From: Puia dinghuensis
GTDB lineage: Bacteria; Bacteroidota; Bacteroidia; Chitinophagales; Chitinophagaceae
Length of the DNA: 64,000 nucleotides
Direction of reading: 5' to 3'
NCBI GenBank assembly: GCA_026225275.1
Contig: JAMFSL010000073.1
Span: forward strand, 1 to 64,000
Position 1 is the stretch's first letter. Each line of letters begins with the position of its first letter. The position numbers were made by a program, and so were the translations under genes. The notes under the pieces were generated by a model, which saw only the letters and a list, made by a program, of their open reading frames with translations, made no database searches and had not been told where the DNA came from. Of this stretch, positions 8,427 to 17,715 are shown one piece after another.

Positions 8427-9566
8427 TTATAGAAGCGGTAATTGTGTTGCCGAGAAGCCGTATATCTGGCCGATCAGCTGAGCGATAGCATTCGTCTTAG
8501 CCTCGATCTGTGCGACCGTGAGACCTGCATTGACACCGACGAAGTTATACAGGTTCGGGCTGTTAGGGCTATTGCTGTCATAGAGCGCCAGCAGCTGGGC
8601 TATCTGCGCACTGGTGATGATCCGGGTTGGGCTATTGTTGTAGGCCAGGTTGCGTACGAAGCCCAGTGATTCCGACAGCGTACCATAGGCGGCAACGGCG
8701 TCACCGGCCTCGATATTTGTATTCGTTTCGTGCATTTCCTGGACGATAGCGCCTGCATCGAGGGAATCGAAAGCGGAGATCAGCAGTGAGGCCTGGGCCT
8801 TCATGGTGGTGAGGTCGTTATTGGCGATAGCGGCGCGGCCTTTGAGGAAGGCATTCATGATGGTCGTATTCGAATTCAAGCCGGCGTTCACCTGGTTAGA
8901 ATAAGAACCGAAATAGCGGAGGCCCGTCGTATTGGTCGGGAAATTGACCGGTACGCCGAAGAGGCCGAAAGCTTCGTCCCAATAGTGTTCGAGGGTAGTG
9001 GTATCCGTCGTGCTGTTGACCGAATCGGCCATATAGACGTCGGCGATCTGGTAGGCGCACATGCCCATGAATGCTTTTTTCGTCGCCTGGCTGTAGAAGA
9101 CGCCATTGGGTGACAGCAGGTAGAGCTTGCTGGGGGTCACGGAGCTCGGAGAGACGCCGGCGACGCCCAATCTTGCCGATTTGGTGGACTGGCTGTAGAG
9201 GCCGACGCTGTCGAAGTAGTTTTCGACATCCGACAGGGCGGCAGTAGGGAACTCATTGACGAGCTTTAGTCCCGAGGAATTCAATTGCAGGGTGGAGTCG
9301 ACGAAAAAGCCGCCGGTGTTGTTCAGCATAGCGTCAAGCGTCTGTGTGCTTACCACCGTGTTGGGTGATGAGTTGGCCAGGTTGATCCTGGCGAGGACCT
9401 GGTCTGCCATGAGGAGGATAGTGAGACTATTATTGTCATTGACATTGGCAAAGGTATAAGTAGTGGGGACGGTATAATTGGTATTTGTTCCGGAGCTCGA
9501 ATTTGATTTTTTGCAACTGCAGCTAAAGAGTATGATGACAAGGGAGGCGAAAACTCTTCTTCTCAT
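8427..9566 (-). CDS. DUF4856-family lipoprotein
   Basis: A 379-residue lipoprotein (signal ending FSCSCKKS) whose N-terminal mature part (VPTTYTFANVN) and helical body match my recollection of DUF4856, a family that accompanies imelysin proteins in Bacteroidota. Motifs such as HYWDEAFGLFG and VQEMHETNTN lie in the body and contain His and Glu residues that could bind metal. It is the first gene of the four-gene minus-strand unit. An 11-bp palindrome (GGTTT-T-AAACC, 9582-9592) sits just upstream and could be an operator. No biochemical function is established; an accessory metal-binding role is inference. Confidence 0.8.
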   Translation of the reverse strand: MRRRVFASLVIILFSCSCKKSNSSSGTNTNYTVPTTYTFANVNDNNSLTILLMADQVLARINLANSSPNTVVSTQTLDAMLNNTGGFFVDSTLQLNSSGLKLVNEFPTAALSDVENYFDSVGLYSQSTKSARLGVAGVSPSSVTPSKLYLLSPNGVFYSQATKKAFMGMCAYQIADVYMADSVNSTTDTTTLEHYWDEAFGLFGVPVNFPTNTTGLRYFGSYSNQVNAGLNSNTTIMNAFLKGRAAIANNDLTTMKAQASLLISAFDSLDAGAIVQEMHETNTNIEAGDAVAAYGTLSESLGFVRNLAYNNSPTRIITSAQIAQLLALYDSNSPNSPNLYNFVGVNAGLTVAQIEAKTNAIAQLIGQIYGFSATQLPLL

Positions 9567-9581
9567 AATTTTGTTTTTATA

Positions 9582-9592
9582 GGTTTTAAACC
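9582..9592. promoter_or_regulatory. Short palindrome upstream of the DUF4856 operon
   Basis: GGTTT-T-AAACC, an 11-bp perfect palindrome with one central base, lies 16 bp upstream of the first gene of the metal-uptake-like operon. It could be an operator or part of the leader. There is no second copy in the window that I noticed, so the assignment is weak. Confidence 0.25.
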
Positions 9593-9674
9593 GGATGCAA
9601 GATTACGCCCATGCCTTCGCTTACGTCTTACGAGATCGGTAATTCGGTTTGTACAATCGGGAAAAAGGAGAGCG

Positions 9675-10601
9675 TTACTTGCGGCAGATGAGGCGGTAGG
9701 CGCCGGGAGTGAGGCCTTCAGAGCGTTTGAAGGCCCGGACGAAATAATTCACATCGGAGAAGCCGCATTGCTGGCCGACTTCGGAGACCGAGTCGTTTTC
9801 TTCGGCGAGTAACTGGCGGGCGAGGCGGATGCGTTCGCGGGTGATGTATTCCAGCGGGGTGAGGCCGAACTGATGCTTGAACCATTTGAAGAAGATGTTG
9901 CGGCTCAGGTAGGCCTGACGGCTGAGGGTATCGACCTGGATCTTTTCCGTAAGGTGTTCGTGAATGTATTGCAATACGAAGTGGAGGCGACTTTTGTTGT
10001 TGTTGTCTTCGGCATTCTCTTCCAGCAGTCGCAGATGCTGGCTTTGGAGGATACGGATGAGCAGTTCTTTCAGATTGAGATCGGCGTAGATATTCTTGGA
10101 TCTGTCGGTGCTGCTACAGATACGGATCAATTTGTCGATCAGGGCCGTCACGTCCGTATCGTTGTTGAAATGATACTGCGAGAAATGAAGTTGCCAGTCG
10201 GCGGGTTCATCGTCGGCATTATTATAGTGTCCATTCAGATATTCCAGCGTATGGCGGATATAATCGCTGTCTACGGCGAGGGCGATGCATTGGGTAGGGT
10301 TTTCCGCTGCGGCTTCCGGGAAATCGATGAGCATCGTCTCCCGGGCGGGAACGATAACAGACTCGCCCGGCAGGTATTCGAATGCGGGCTGATCGGGGAG
10401 GTGCATGATCTTTTTGCCACGCACCATACTGGTAATGACGAAATCGCCGAAGGTGAGGGGGACGAGGTAGCTGGATTCGTAGCTTTCGAAGACGTTCAGT
10501 TCGCAGTTCTGCAGGTTGAAGATGCGTCGGTTTTCCGTCAGTGTCTGGAGACGCCTGGGGTCTGTGAGGGAAATTTTCTGTAAAGGAGACTTTACGGGCA
10601 T
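9675..10601 (-). CDS. AraC-family transcriptional regulator, divergent from aldehyde dehydrogenase
   Basis: A 308-residue regulator. Residues 1-190 form a cupin-like AraC N-terminal sensing domain (FNLQNCELNVFES, GESVIVPARETMLIDFP). Residues 205-305 hold the two helix-turn-helix units (DTLSRQAYLSRNIFFKWFKHQ and VSEVGQQCGFSDVNYFVRAFK). It is transcribed away from the aldehyde dehydrogenase gene across a 223-bp intergenic region. This layout is typical of a local activator responding to an alcohol or aldehyde. The inducer is not evident. Confidence 0.9.
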   Translation of the reverse strand: MPVKSPLQKISLTDPRRLQTLTENRRIFNLQNCELNVFESYESSYLVPLTFGDFVITSMVRGKKIMHLPDQPAFEYLPGESVIVPARETMLIDFPEAAAENPTQCIALAVDSDYIRHTLEYLNGHYNNADDEPADWQLHFSQYHFNNDTDVTALIDKLIRICSSTDRSKNIYADLNLKELLIRILQSQHLRLLEENAEDNNNKSRLHFVLQYIHEHLTEKIQVDTLSRQAYLSRNIFFKWFKHQFGLTPLEYITRERIRLARQLLAEENDSVSEVGQQCGFSDVNYFVRAFKRSEGLTPGAYRLICRK

Positions 10602-10824
10602 GGCAATCGTATAAGGATAGACAAGTTACTGAATTTTCGGGGAAGCGGATGGAGGGAGAGGGGTTTTCGGGACGGTAGGGGCGCGCAGGAGAAAAGAGAG
10701 GTACGATTGTGCTATAAATAAATACAGAATTGACCGAAGCTGCGGGGTTTGTTTGCCAACTTACGGGCCAGCAGCCGCGGAAGCGGAACCTGACATTATT
10801 ATTAACGACTAAAATGCTTTTGCC
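10602..10824. promoter_or_regulatory. Divergent regulatory region, AraC regulator / aldehyde dehydrogenase
   Basis: This 223-bp intergenic region must contain both promoters. It holds an AT-rich element (CTATAAATAAATAC, about 10710-10725) and a GTTTGTTTG at 10749-10757, but no clean TTTG/TAnnTTTG pair. I see no tRNA, riboswitch or long inverted repeat. A 14-nt match to the 16S rRNA 530-loop core (10767-10780) is judged fortuitous. Confidence 0.5.
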
Positions 10825-12360
10825 ATGAGTACAACCGCAGCGGCGCCCGCCTCTACTTCCAATCTGGCGGCCCGGCCTTCATTCAAGGAAAAATACGATC
10901 ATTTTATTGGTGGTCAATGGGTTGCTCCCGCGAGTGGGGAGTACTTCGACAATATCAGCCCTATTGACGGCAAGGTCTTCACCCGGGCGGCGCGGGGAAA
11001 TGCCAAAGATATCGAGCGGGCCATCGGAGCGGCGCATACCGCCTTTCCCTTGTGGAGCAAAACGAGTGCGGCTTATCGCAGCAACATCCTGCTGAAGATA
11101 GCTCAGGTAGTAGAGGACAACCTGGAAAAACTGGCGGTGATCGAGACCATCGACAATGGGAAAGCCATCCGGGAAACCAGGGCTGCCGATCTTCCGCTGG
11201 TGGTCGATCATTTCCGGTATTTTGCGGGGGTGATCCGCAGTGAAGAAGGGACGATGAGCGAGCATGACGAGACGACCGTTTCTCTTAATATTCACGAGCC
11301 CATTGGGGTAGTGGGGCAGATCATTCCATGGAATTTTCCATTGCTTATGGCGACGTGGAAAATGGCTCCGGCATTGGCGGCAGGATGTTGTGTCGTTGTA
11401 AAACCGGCCGAGCAGACGCCGACGAGTATTATGTGCCTGATGGAACTGATCGGCGATCTTCTTCCGCCGGGCGTGCTGAATGTGGTCACCGGTTTTGGGC
11501 CGGAAGCGGGTAAGCCGCTGGCGTCTTCACCACGGGTGCAGAAGGTGGCATTCACCGGAGAGACGACGACGGGAAGATTGATTATGCAATACGCTTCGGA
11601 GAATTTGATCCCCGTTACTATGGAGCTGGGCGGCAAGAGTCCGAATATCTTCTTCGAATCGGTGATGGATGCCGACGATGAATTCGTGGACAAGGCCGTG
11701 GAGGGTGCAGTGATGTTTGCCCTCAACCAGGGAGAGGTCTGTACCTGTCCCAGCCGGATCCTGGTACATGAAAAGATATATGATGCTTTTATGGACCGCG
11801 TGATCCGCAGGACCAAGGCGATCAAGATGGGCAATCCGCTGGATGCTACGGTGATGATGGGGGCACAGGCTTCCGAGGACCAGTACCATAAGATACTGAG
11901 CTACCTGGATATCGGCCGGCAGGAAGGCGCCAAGGTGCTGTGTGGTGGAGAGGCGTTTCACCAGAACAGCGGGCTGGAACATGGCTATTATATTCAACCG
12001 ACACTTTTCAAAGGCCATAACAAGATGCGGATCTTCCAGGAAGAGATCTTCGGCCCGGTCAGCTGCGTGACGACTTTCAGTTCGACGCAGGAGGCCATAG
12101 ATATTGCTAATGATACACTGTATGGTTTGGGGGCAGGCGTCTGGACACGTGATGCGCACGAGCTCTACCAGGTACCCAGGGCCATTCAGGCCGGACGGGT
12201 ATGGGTGAATTGCTATCATGCTTATCCGGCGCATGCGCCATTCGGCGGGTACAAGAAATCAGGTTTTGGGCGTGAGACACATAAAATGATGTTGAACCAT
12301 TATCGCCAGACCAAGAACATGTTGATCTCCTATAGTAAAACCAAACTGGGCTTTTTCTGA
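10825..12360 (+). CDS. aldB: Aldehyde dehydrogenase, AldB/ExaC type
   Basis: A 511-residue cytoplasmic NAD(P)-dependent aldehyde dehydrogenase that oxidises acetaldehyde or related aldehydes to acids. Visible signatures include PWNFPLLM (cofactor-binding loop), ELGGKSP with the general-base Glu at about residue 267, and [11 protein letters not shown] with the nucleophile Cys at about residue 306. The GEVCTC form rather than GQxC is characteristic of E. coli AldB and Pseudomonas ExaC, and the length fits that group. Its stop overlaps the ATG of the DUF779 gene by one base (TGATG). A divergent AraC regulator probably controls it. Confidence 0.93.
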   Translation: MSTTAAAPASTSNLAARPSFKEKYDHFIGGQWVAPASGEYFDNISPIDGKVFTRAARGNAKDIERAIGAAHTAFPLWSKTSAAYRSNILLKIAQVVEDNLEKLAVIETIDNGKAIRETRAADLPLVVDHFRYFAGVIRSEEGTMSEHDETTVSLNIHEPIGVVGQIIPWNFPLLMATWKMAPALAAGCCVVVKPAEQTPTSIMCLMELIGDLLPPGVLNVVTGFGPEAGKPLASSPRVQKVAFTGETTTGRLIMQYASENLIPVTMELGGKSPNIFFESVMDADDEFVDKAVEGAVMFALNQGEVCTCPSRILVHEKIYDAFMDRVIRRTKAIKMGNPLDATVMMGAQASEDQYHKILSYLDIGRQEGAKVLCGGEAFHQNSGLEHGYYIQPTLFKGHNKMRIFQEEIFGPVSCVTTFSSTQEAIDIANDTLYGLGAGVWTRDAHELYQVPRAIQAGRVWVNCYHAYPAHAPFGGYKKSGFGRETHKMMLNHYRQTKNMLISYSKTKLGFF

Positions 12361-12731
12361 TGAGCATTTCCCGAATCATATCGACCGATAAGGCGGCTGA
12401 GTTGATCGTCAAGCTGGAGGAGATGCATGGCCCACTCATGTTTCATCAGAGCGGAGGATGTTGCGATGGGTCTCAACCCATGTGCTTTTCCGAAGGAGAA
12501 TTCAAGACCGGCAGCAGTGACGTATGTCTGGGCATCGTTAACGGCTGTCGGTTCTATATGGGTAAGGACCAGTTCGAGTATTGGCAGCACACGCAGTTGA
12601 TCCTGGATGTTACGCCGGGGAGGGGGAGTAGTTTTTCACTGGAGATCCCGTTGGGGGTGAGATTTCATATCCGGTCGAGGGTGTTTACTGATGAGGAGTT
12701 GGGGGAGCTGGAGGAGGTGGAGGTAGGATGA
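12360..12731 (+). CDS. DUF779 family protein
   Basis: A 123-residue soluble protein with the DUF779 hallmark HQSGGCCDGSQPMC (about residues 29-42), in which paired cysteines, His and Asp look like a metal or redox site. DUF779 genes are commonly found next to AldB/ExaC-type aldehyde dehydrogenases, and here translation is coupled by a TGATG overlap. A helper role in aldehyde oxidation is inferred from this association; no activity is established. Confidence 0.88.
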   Translation: MSISRIISTDKAAELIVKLEEMHGPLMFHQSGGCCDGSQPMCFSEGEFKTGSSDVCLGIVNGCRFYMGKDQFEYWQHTQLILDVTPGRGSSFSLEIPLGVRFHIRSRVFTDEELGELEEVEVG

Positions 12732-12752
12732 GGCCTGTGCGCTATCAGGCCT
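12731..12752. terminator. Inverted repeat between convergent genes (possible terminator)
   Basis: AGGCCTG-8 nt-CAGGCCT forms a 7-bp stem exactly at the junction of the convergent DUF779 and VOC genes, overlapping the last codons of the latter. There is no strong T-run on either side, so a bidirectional terminator is only possible. Confidence 0.35.
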
Positions 12753-13155
12753 TCGTATAATTAAGCATCCAGAGCACTCCGAACTTGTCCGTCAATTCGC
12801 CGAAGGTGGCGCCCCAGAAGCTCTGATGCAAGGGTGTTTTGACCTGACCGCCAGAGGACAGGCGGGTAAAGAAATCATTGATCTCTGCGTCGCTGCTGCA
12901 GTTAAGACAGAGAACGACGGAATTGCCGGGTCTAAGGGCGTTGCCCATCATATCTGAGCCCATCAGCATCACGGCGCCGTTTCGGGTCAGGCAGCCATGG
13001 AGAATATTAGCGCCGGCCTCCGAAGGCATCTTGGCGGCCATCGGTGATTCGGAGATTTTCTGAAGGTACAGGTCTCCGTCCAGGCATTCCTTATAAAAAG
13101 TCAGGGCTTCACGGCATTGGCCGTTGAAATTGAGATAGGCATTTACTTGTGTCAT
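12745..13155 (-). CDS. VOC-superfamily protein (PhnB/YjdN-like)
   Basis: A 136-residue protein of the glyoxalase/bleomycin-resistance/dioxygenase superfamily, PhnB-like subgroup. It shows the typical start (YLNFNGQCREALTFYKECLDG), the middle strand NAVMLMGSD (here NGAVMLMGSD) and the end (FWGATFGELTDKFGVLWMLNY). These small cytoplasmic proteins form dimers of beta-alpha-beta-beta-beta units, but the reaction is usually unknown. It stands alone on the minus strand, 162 bp from the divergent GlxA-type regulator. Confidence 0.88.
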   Translation of the reverse strand: MTQVNAYLNFNGQCREALTFYKECLDGDLYLQKISESPMAAKMPSEAGANILHGCLTRNGAVMLMGSDMMGNALRPGNSVVLCLNCSSDAEINDFFTRLSSGGQVKTPLHQSFWGATFGELTDKFGVLWMLNYTKA

Positions 13156-13317
13156 GGTTAGAGTTTTGATTGTCCGGATAAAGCTAGGCGGATTTTCCGG
13201 GGCAGAAGATGTACTGTTCTGTCAATCAAAGGGGTTGTTTGCGACAAATTTTGGGGTTATCTTTAGCTGAGAGACCGCGCGAGAACGGAGCGAGCAACCT
13301 ACGAAACGAACAACGCC

Positions 13318-14295
13318 ATGAAAAATATTGCCATACTCGTCCCGGAGACCGCGGTGGTGGAAGCCGTCGCCGACCCCCGATATGCTTTTACAGCAGTGAA
13401 CGAATTTTTGAAGAGTTCCGGTGAGCAGCCGATGTTTTATGTTCAATTGGTAGGGCTGACATCCGAAGTGAAGGTAACGGAAGGGCTTTTTTCGATCCAT
13501 ACCGATGCGGTGTTGGAAACCGCCCGGAAGCCGGATCTCATCATTATACCGGCGCTCAGCGGCGATCTGCAACGGGCATTGGAGCTCAACAAAGATTTTC
13601 TTCCCTGGATCGTCGGGCATTATAAGCAGGGGACGGAGGTAGCGAGCCTCTGCCTCGGCGCTTTTTTGCTAGCAGAGACAGGCTTGCTCGATGGCAAGAC
13701 TTGCAGTACGCACTGGCTTTTCGCCAATGAATTCAGGAACCGTTATCCTGCAGTGGAGTTACTGGACGATAAGATCGTGACTGACCAGACGGGGCTTTAT
13801 ACCAGTGGCGGAGCGAATGCCTACTGGAACCTGCTGTTATACCTGATCGAGAAGTACACCAACCGCCAATTAGCGGTGCTCACCGCCAAGTTCTTTGTGC
13901 TGGATATCGATAAAAAGAGCCAGTCACCGTTCAATATCTTCAAAGGGCAGAAAGTGCACAATGATCCCGACATCATGAAGGTCCAGGAGTATATCGAATC
14001 CAATTACCAGGACAAGATCACCGTGGGCGAGCTATGCCGGAAATTCGGCATTGCGCGACGGACTTTCGAGCGGCGGTTCAAGAAGGCCACGCATAACACC
14101 GTGCTGGAATACTGGCAACGGGTTAAGATCGAGGCGGCCAAGCGGCAACTGGAGATGAGCCGGAAGACCGTAGGAGAGGTTATGTATGAGGTAGGGTATA
14201 ACGATACCAAGGCTTTCCGGGATATTTTCCGAAAGGTGACGTCTATGTCGCCGGTGGATTACCGGAATAAATACAATAAGGAGGCTTTGAATTAG
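13318..14295 (+). CDS. GlxA-family transcriptional regulator (DJ-1/PfpI domain plus AraC HTH)
   Basis: A 325-residue fusion. Residues 1-190 form a DJ-1/PfpI-type amidotransferase-like domain with the nucleophile-elbow region VASLCLGAFLLAETGLLDG. Residues about 220-320 form an AraC-type DNA-binding domain (ITVGELCRKFGIARRTFERRFKKAT, VGEVMYEVGYNDTKAFRDIFRKVT). The first domain normally senses ligand rather than acting as an enzyme. The gene is divergent from the VOC gene and 58 bp upstream of a large permease, either of which could be its target. Confidence 0.92.
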   Translation: MKNIAILVPETAVVEAVADPRYAFTAVNEFLKSSGEQPMFYVQLVGLTSEVKVTEGLFSIHTDAVLETARKPDLIIIPALSGDLQRALELNKDFLPWIVGHYKQGTEVASLCLGAFLLAETGLLDGKTCSTHWLFANEFRNRYPAVELLDDKIVTDQTGLYTSGGANAYWNLLLYLIEKYTNRQLAVLTAKFFVLDIDKKSQSPFNIFKGQKVHNDPDIMKVQEYIESNYQDKITVGELCRKFGIARRTFERRFKKATHNTVLEYWQRVKIEAAKRQLEMSRKTVGEVMYEVGYNDTKAFRDIFRKVTSMSPVDYRNKYNKEALN

Positions 14296-14353
14296 GAATG
14301 CTTTAACACACATAGGGAGGAATTTGTATTAATTTTTCGGACAAACTCTTCTT

Positions 14354-16735
14354 ATGAACAAATTGGCGGCATTTTATGCGAAGCTCCTGCGGCGCAGCGT
14401 TCTGAAAAACAAATCCCATTTCCTACTGAACCTGGCGGGGCTTACCCTGGGCATCAGTTGCTTCCTCTTCTCCCTGCTGTATTTTAATTATGAAACGAGC
14501 TATGACCATTATCATGTCAACAAGGACCGGATTGCGCGGATCGTTACGACCGTCGTATCGGGTGGAAGCGTGATGCATACCGCTTTAAGCAACGGGTTCC
14601 TGGCGCCCAACCTGCCAAAGCTCTATCCGCGGATTGAAACGATGGTCAGGTTCAAGCCTTTCCAGGGCAGAGTTGCTATCCGGACAGCCAATCTTGGGGA
14701 GGCCTTTACGTTAGACAAGGCGTTCTATTGCGATTCGAATGTCTTCAAAGTGTTCAGCTATACCTTAAGGGAAGGCGACAGGGCCACCTGTCTGTCGGCA
14801 CCGAATACGATTGTCCTGAGCCGGCAGACGGCCAAAAAGCTGTTTGGTCAGTCGGCTGCCATGAATGCGTTGGTCAAGGTCAATAACGAGACGCTGACAG
14901 TCACGGGGATCATGGACGATCTGCCGGGCAATTCGGACATTACATTCGACGGGCTGATCTCGTGGAATACTCTACCTCCAGCCGGGGATGACGGTTTTGT
15001 CTATAGCTACGCGCTGCTGAAAAGTCCGTCGGGCATGGCTGGTCTTCAGGCCGATCTGGATTCCTTCACTACGAAATATTTAAATCCGCAACTGGCCAAA
15101 TCCAATACGGCCTTCAGCTATAAGCCAGAGCCACTAGGCTCGCTTCATTTCATCAACAGCTATGTCTATGACACGCCGAAAGGCAATAAGGTATCATTGG
15201 ACATCTTTCTGACGCTTGGGATACTGATCCTTGTCATTGCCTGCACCAACAGTATCAATATGATGGTGGTCAGGTCATTTGCCAGATCGATGGAAGTCAC
15301 CCTACAAAAGATCTATGGCGCCAACCGGGCAGCACTTATTTTTCAGCAGTTGCTGGAGTCGCTGATCGTCGGCATTATCGCCATTGTGTTATCTCTTGTA
15401 CTGGTGTGGTTGTTATTACCTGCCTTTGGCACGATGGTGAACAGGCCCATTGCTGCAGCGGATCTGCTGAACTGGAAAACGGGCGTGGCGCTGGGGGCGG
15501 CGCTGATTGTAATGACGGGGAGCGGAGCAGTATATTCAGGGCTGTACCTGCAACGGGCGAACCTGACCGATTTGCTGCGGTCAAAGAGTAACAAAGGGCA
15601 GGGAATGCGGATCGTACCGAAAATGATGTTAGGATTCCAGTTCTTCATTTCCATCGGGATGATCGTGGCGGGTTTGCTGGTCTTCCGCCAGGTGCGTTAT
15701 CTGCAAAGCATTCCGCTGGGATTCGATGCGACCAATGTGCTGGTCGCAGGATTGCCGCAAGGGGCATATGCCGCGAGCGGAGATGACTACCTGAAAAATC
15801 AATTGAGCGCTGATCCGGGGGTATTGAAGCTGGCGTTATGCGGCGAGAAAGCCCTGCCCGGACAATTTGCGGATTTCGACGTCATGACATATCGGGCCAA
15901 CGGGACGCTCGTCAATAAAGGCGTCAACGACATTTCCGTCGACGAGAATTACCTGTCCTTGCTGGGGGTGTCGGTGATTGCCGGCAGCGGGTTTCAGCCG
16001 GTAAAGGACAGCAGTGCCAGGCACCAGGTGATCGTGACCGAACTGTTTGCGCGGCAGGCGGGCTGGGACCATCCGATCGGACAAGTCATTGCGGAGGGAG
16101 ATGACAAGGTCCAGGTCGTAGGAGTCGTCAAGGACTTTCATTTTAGTTCTTTGCACCATCCCGTAGCACCGATGGTCATCTTTCAGGCCCCCGACGAACC
16201 CGCCTACCTGATGGTGAAGGTAGCCAACCATCAGACCGGCGAAGTGGTCCGGCAACTGCAGAAAGCCTGGGGTAAGGCCTTCCCGGCATTCCCGTTCGCT
16301 TATTTTTCGCTGGACGAGCACCTGCTGCAGCAATACAAGGATGAAGGCAACCTGCTGACCTTACTGATCAGCCTGTCCGTGCTGGTGATAGCTATCAGCT
16401 GTATCGGGTTAATAGCCTATACTTCCTATATCGTTCGCATGGCGATGACAGATATCGCCATCCGGCGGATCATCGGGGCTTCTTTCCGCGACATCTTCCA
16501 TCTCTTCAACCGGCAGTTCGTGTGGCTGCTGATCATTGGTCTTGCCGTAGCCGTGCCGGCGAGTTGGTATTTGCTCGGGCGCTGGCTGGAGCAGTTTGCC
16601 TATCACGTCGAGGTGCGACCGGTGGATTATGTCATTGCTGCGGGGGCGATGGCGGCTATTGTGGGCATGGTGGTGGTACGGTATATCGCCAGGTGTATAC
16701 GGGTCAGCCCGGCGAAGATTATAAGGGAGCAATAA
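14354..16735 (+). CDS. ABC transporter permease, MacB/FtsX type
   Basis: A 793-residue inner-membrane protein. An N-terminal helix (LLNLAGLTLGISCFLFSLLYF) is followed by a large MacB-type periplasmic domain, then three helices around residues 285-400. A second periplasmic domain follows a helix near residue 430, and three final helices close the protein, including the FtsX-type block ISCIGLIAYTSYIVRMAMTDIAIRRIIGA. This duplicated architecture is that of Bacteroidota permeases involved in lipoprotein or peptide export or stress response. No ATPase gene is adjacent, so the partner must be encoded elsewhere. It follows the GlxA-type regulator and ends 3 bp from a convergent gene. Confidence 0.9.
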   Translation: MNKLAAFYAKLLRRSVLKNKSHFLLNLAGLTLGISCFLFSLLYFNYETSYDHYHVNKDRIARIVTTVVSGGSVMHTALSNGFLAPNLPKLYPRIETMVRFKPFQGRVAIRTANLGEAFTLDKAFYCDSNVFKVFSYTLREGDRATCLSAPNTIVLSRQTAKKLFGQSAAMNALVKVNNETLTVTGIMDDLPGNSDITFDGLISWNTLPPAGDDGFVYSYALLKSPSGMAGLQADLDSFTTKYLNPQLAKSNTAFSYKPEPLGSLHFINSYVYDTPKGNKVSLDIFLTLGILILVIACTNSINMMVVRSFARSMEVTLQKIYGANRAALIFQQLLESLIVGIIAIVLSLVLVWLLLPAFGTMVNRPIAAADLLNWKTGVALGAALIVMTGSGAVYSGLYLQRANLTDLLRSKSNKGQGMRIVPKMMLGFQFFISIGMIVAGLLVFRQVRYLQSIPLGFDATNVLVAGLPQGAYAASGDDYLKNQLSADPGVLKLALCGEKALPGQFADFDVMTYRANGTLVNKGVNDISVDENYLSLLGVSVIAGSGFQPVKDSSARHQVIVTELFARQAGWDHPIGQVIAEGDDKVQVVGVVKDFHFSSLHHPVAPMVIFQAPDEPAYLMVKVANHQTGEVVRQLQKAWGKAFPAFPFAYFSLDEHLLQQYKDEGNLLTLLISLSVLVIAISCIGLIAYTSYIVRMAMTDIAIRRIIGASFRDIFHLFNRQFVWLLIIGLAVAVPASWYLLGRWLEQFAYHVEVRPVDYVIAAGAMAAIVGMVVVRYIARCIRVSPAKIIREQ

Positions 16736-16738
16736 TAT

Positions 16739-17605
16739 TTATAATACGACGAGTTTGCGGGTTACAATTTTGGTGGTGCCCGTGGGGTCGATAGCCCGAA
16801 TGAAGTATATGCCGGCTGCCAGTGACGAGGGAATATCGAGATCGTCCACCTGGGAAGGATTGATCACTTCCAGTGATTGTTGTCTGATCAGCTGGCCCGC
16901 GGAGTTATACAACGCCACAAGGTAATTGCCCGGTGGTGTCTGCCAACTGAGACGGATAGCCTGGCCACGCTGAACGGGGTTGGGATAGATCGTCAGATCG
17001 CGAGGCGGGAAGAGAGCTGACAAAGAATCGGCGACTTTTTGGCGCAGAGAGTCGAAGAGATTGCTGGTTGTCACGTAAGTGCATGTCGTGATTCCCATAG
17101 CGCCCATCCTGGTGGTGCTGCCATAACTGATGACAGTGACGGTTGGAAGGGTTTTGACGGGGAAGGAATCCTGGGTAACCGGAGGGGCGGGGGGCAAAGA
17201 TGAGATTGCGGCGGGAGCGGAAGATGCAATTTTGCCGATGGTTGCGGGAATCCGCGGCGATGCGGGTGCTTGTTGTTGGGTCGTTGCTTTGGGAGGACGG
17301 GTCTGGGCCGACAGCCTGGAGGTGAGGAAGATCCCTGCCAGCAGCCAATGCCATCCCGACCACCGGCGGTGCCCGACTGGGGAGGAGGCGATAATGGGCC
17401 GGTGCAGTTGGTCCGGCGCCAGGCGGCCGCAGATGTTCTGTCCGGGGCGGGCGAGCAGAGTCAGGATTTCCCTGTCTGGCATATTAGTAAAATCTATAAC
17501 GGATTTCCGGCAAGCGCTGCAATACCGGCCATGGTCATCCGGGTGCATATTGTCCCAATTTTCGTGACAGGGGGTCTGGATATGCAGTTGAATAGGGTTG
17601 TTCAT
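16739..17605 (-). CDS. T9SS type A sorting-domain protein with N-terminal cysteine-rich cytoplasmic-like segment
   Basis: A 288-residue protein in three parts. Residues 1-75 have a conserved Bacteroidota N-terminal motif with cysteines (PCHENWDNM, GRYCSACRKSVIDFTNM). Residues about 84-100 form a hydrophobic segment ending in a possible signal-peptidase site (LLAGIFLTSRLSAQ). A Pro/Ala/Ser-rich linker leads to a C-terminal type IX secretion type A sorting domain (LTIYPNPVQRGQAIRLSW, GIYFIRAIDPTGTTKIVTRKLVV). A sorting domain implies passage across both membranes, which fits poorly with a 75-residue N-terminal extension before the hydrophobic segment. Function unknown. Confidence 0.75.
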   Translation of the reverse strand: MNNPIQLHIQTPCHENWDNMHPDDHGRYCSACRKSVIDFTNMPDREILTLLARPGQNICGRLAPDQLHRPIIASSPVGHRRWSGWHWLLAGIFLTSRLSAQTRPPKATTQQQAPASPRIPATIGKIASSAPAAISSLPPAPPVTQDSFPVKTLPTVTVISYGSTTRMGAMGITTCTYVTTSNLFDSLRQKVADSLSALFPPRDLTIYPNPVQRGQAIRLSWQTPPGNYLVALYNSAGQLIRQQSLEVINPSQVDDLDIPSSLAAGIYFIRAIDPTGTTKIVTRKLVVL

Positions 17606-17715
17606 TTCTTCGGTTTATTACCGGATGCGTGGGCGAGCCGGATTACACAAGGATCCTTAATTTTAATTAATGGATCAAGAAGCATAATTTTACGCGCTAA
17701 TTCAACCAGCTGCCG

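Noticed and set aside
10767-10780. GCCAGCAGCCGCGG, identical to the core of the universal 16S rRNA 530-loop (515F primer site).
   Set aside because: The match ends after 14 nt, the flanks do not resemble 16S rRNA, and the site lies in a 223-bp gap between two protein genes. A chance match, although it could mis-prime.
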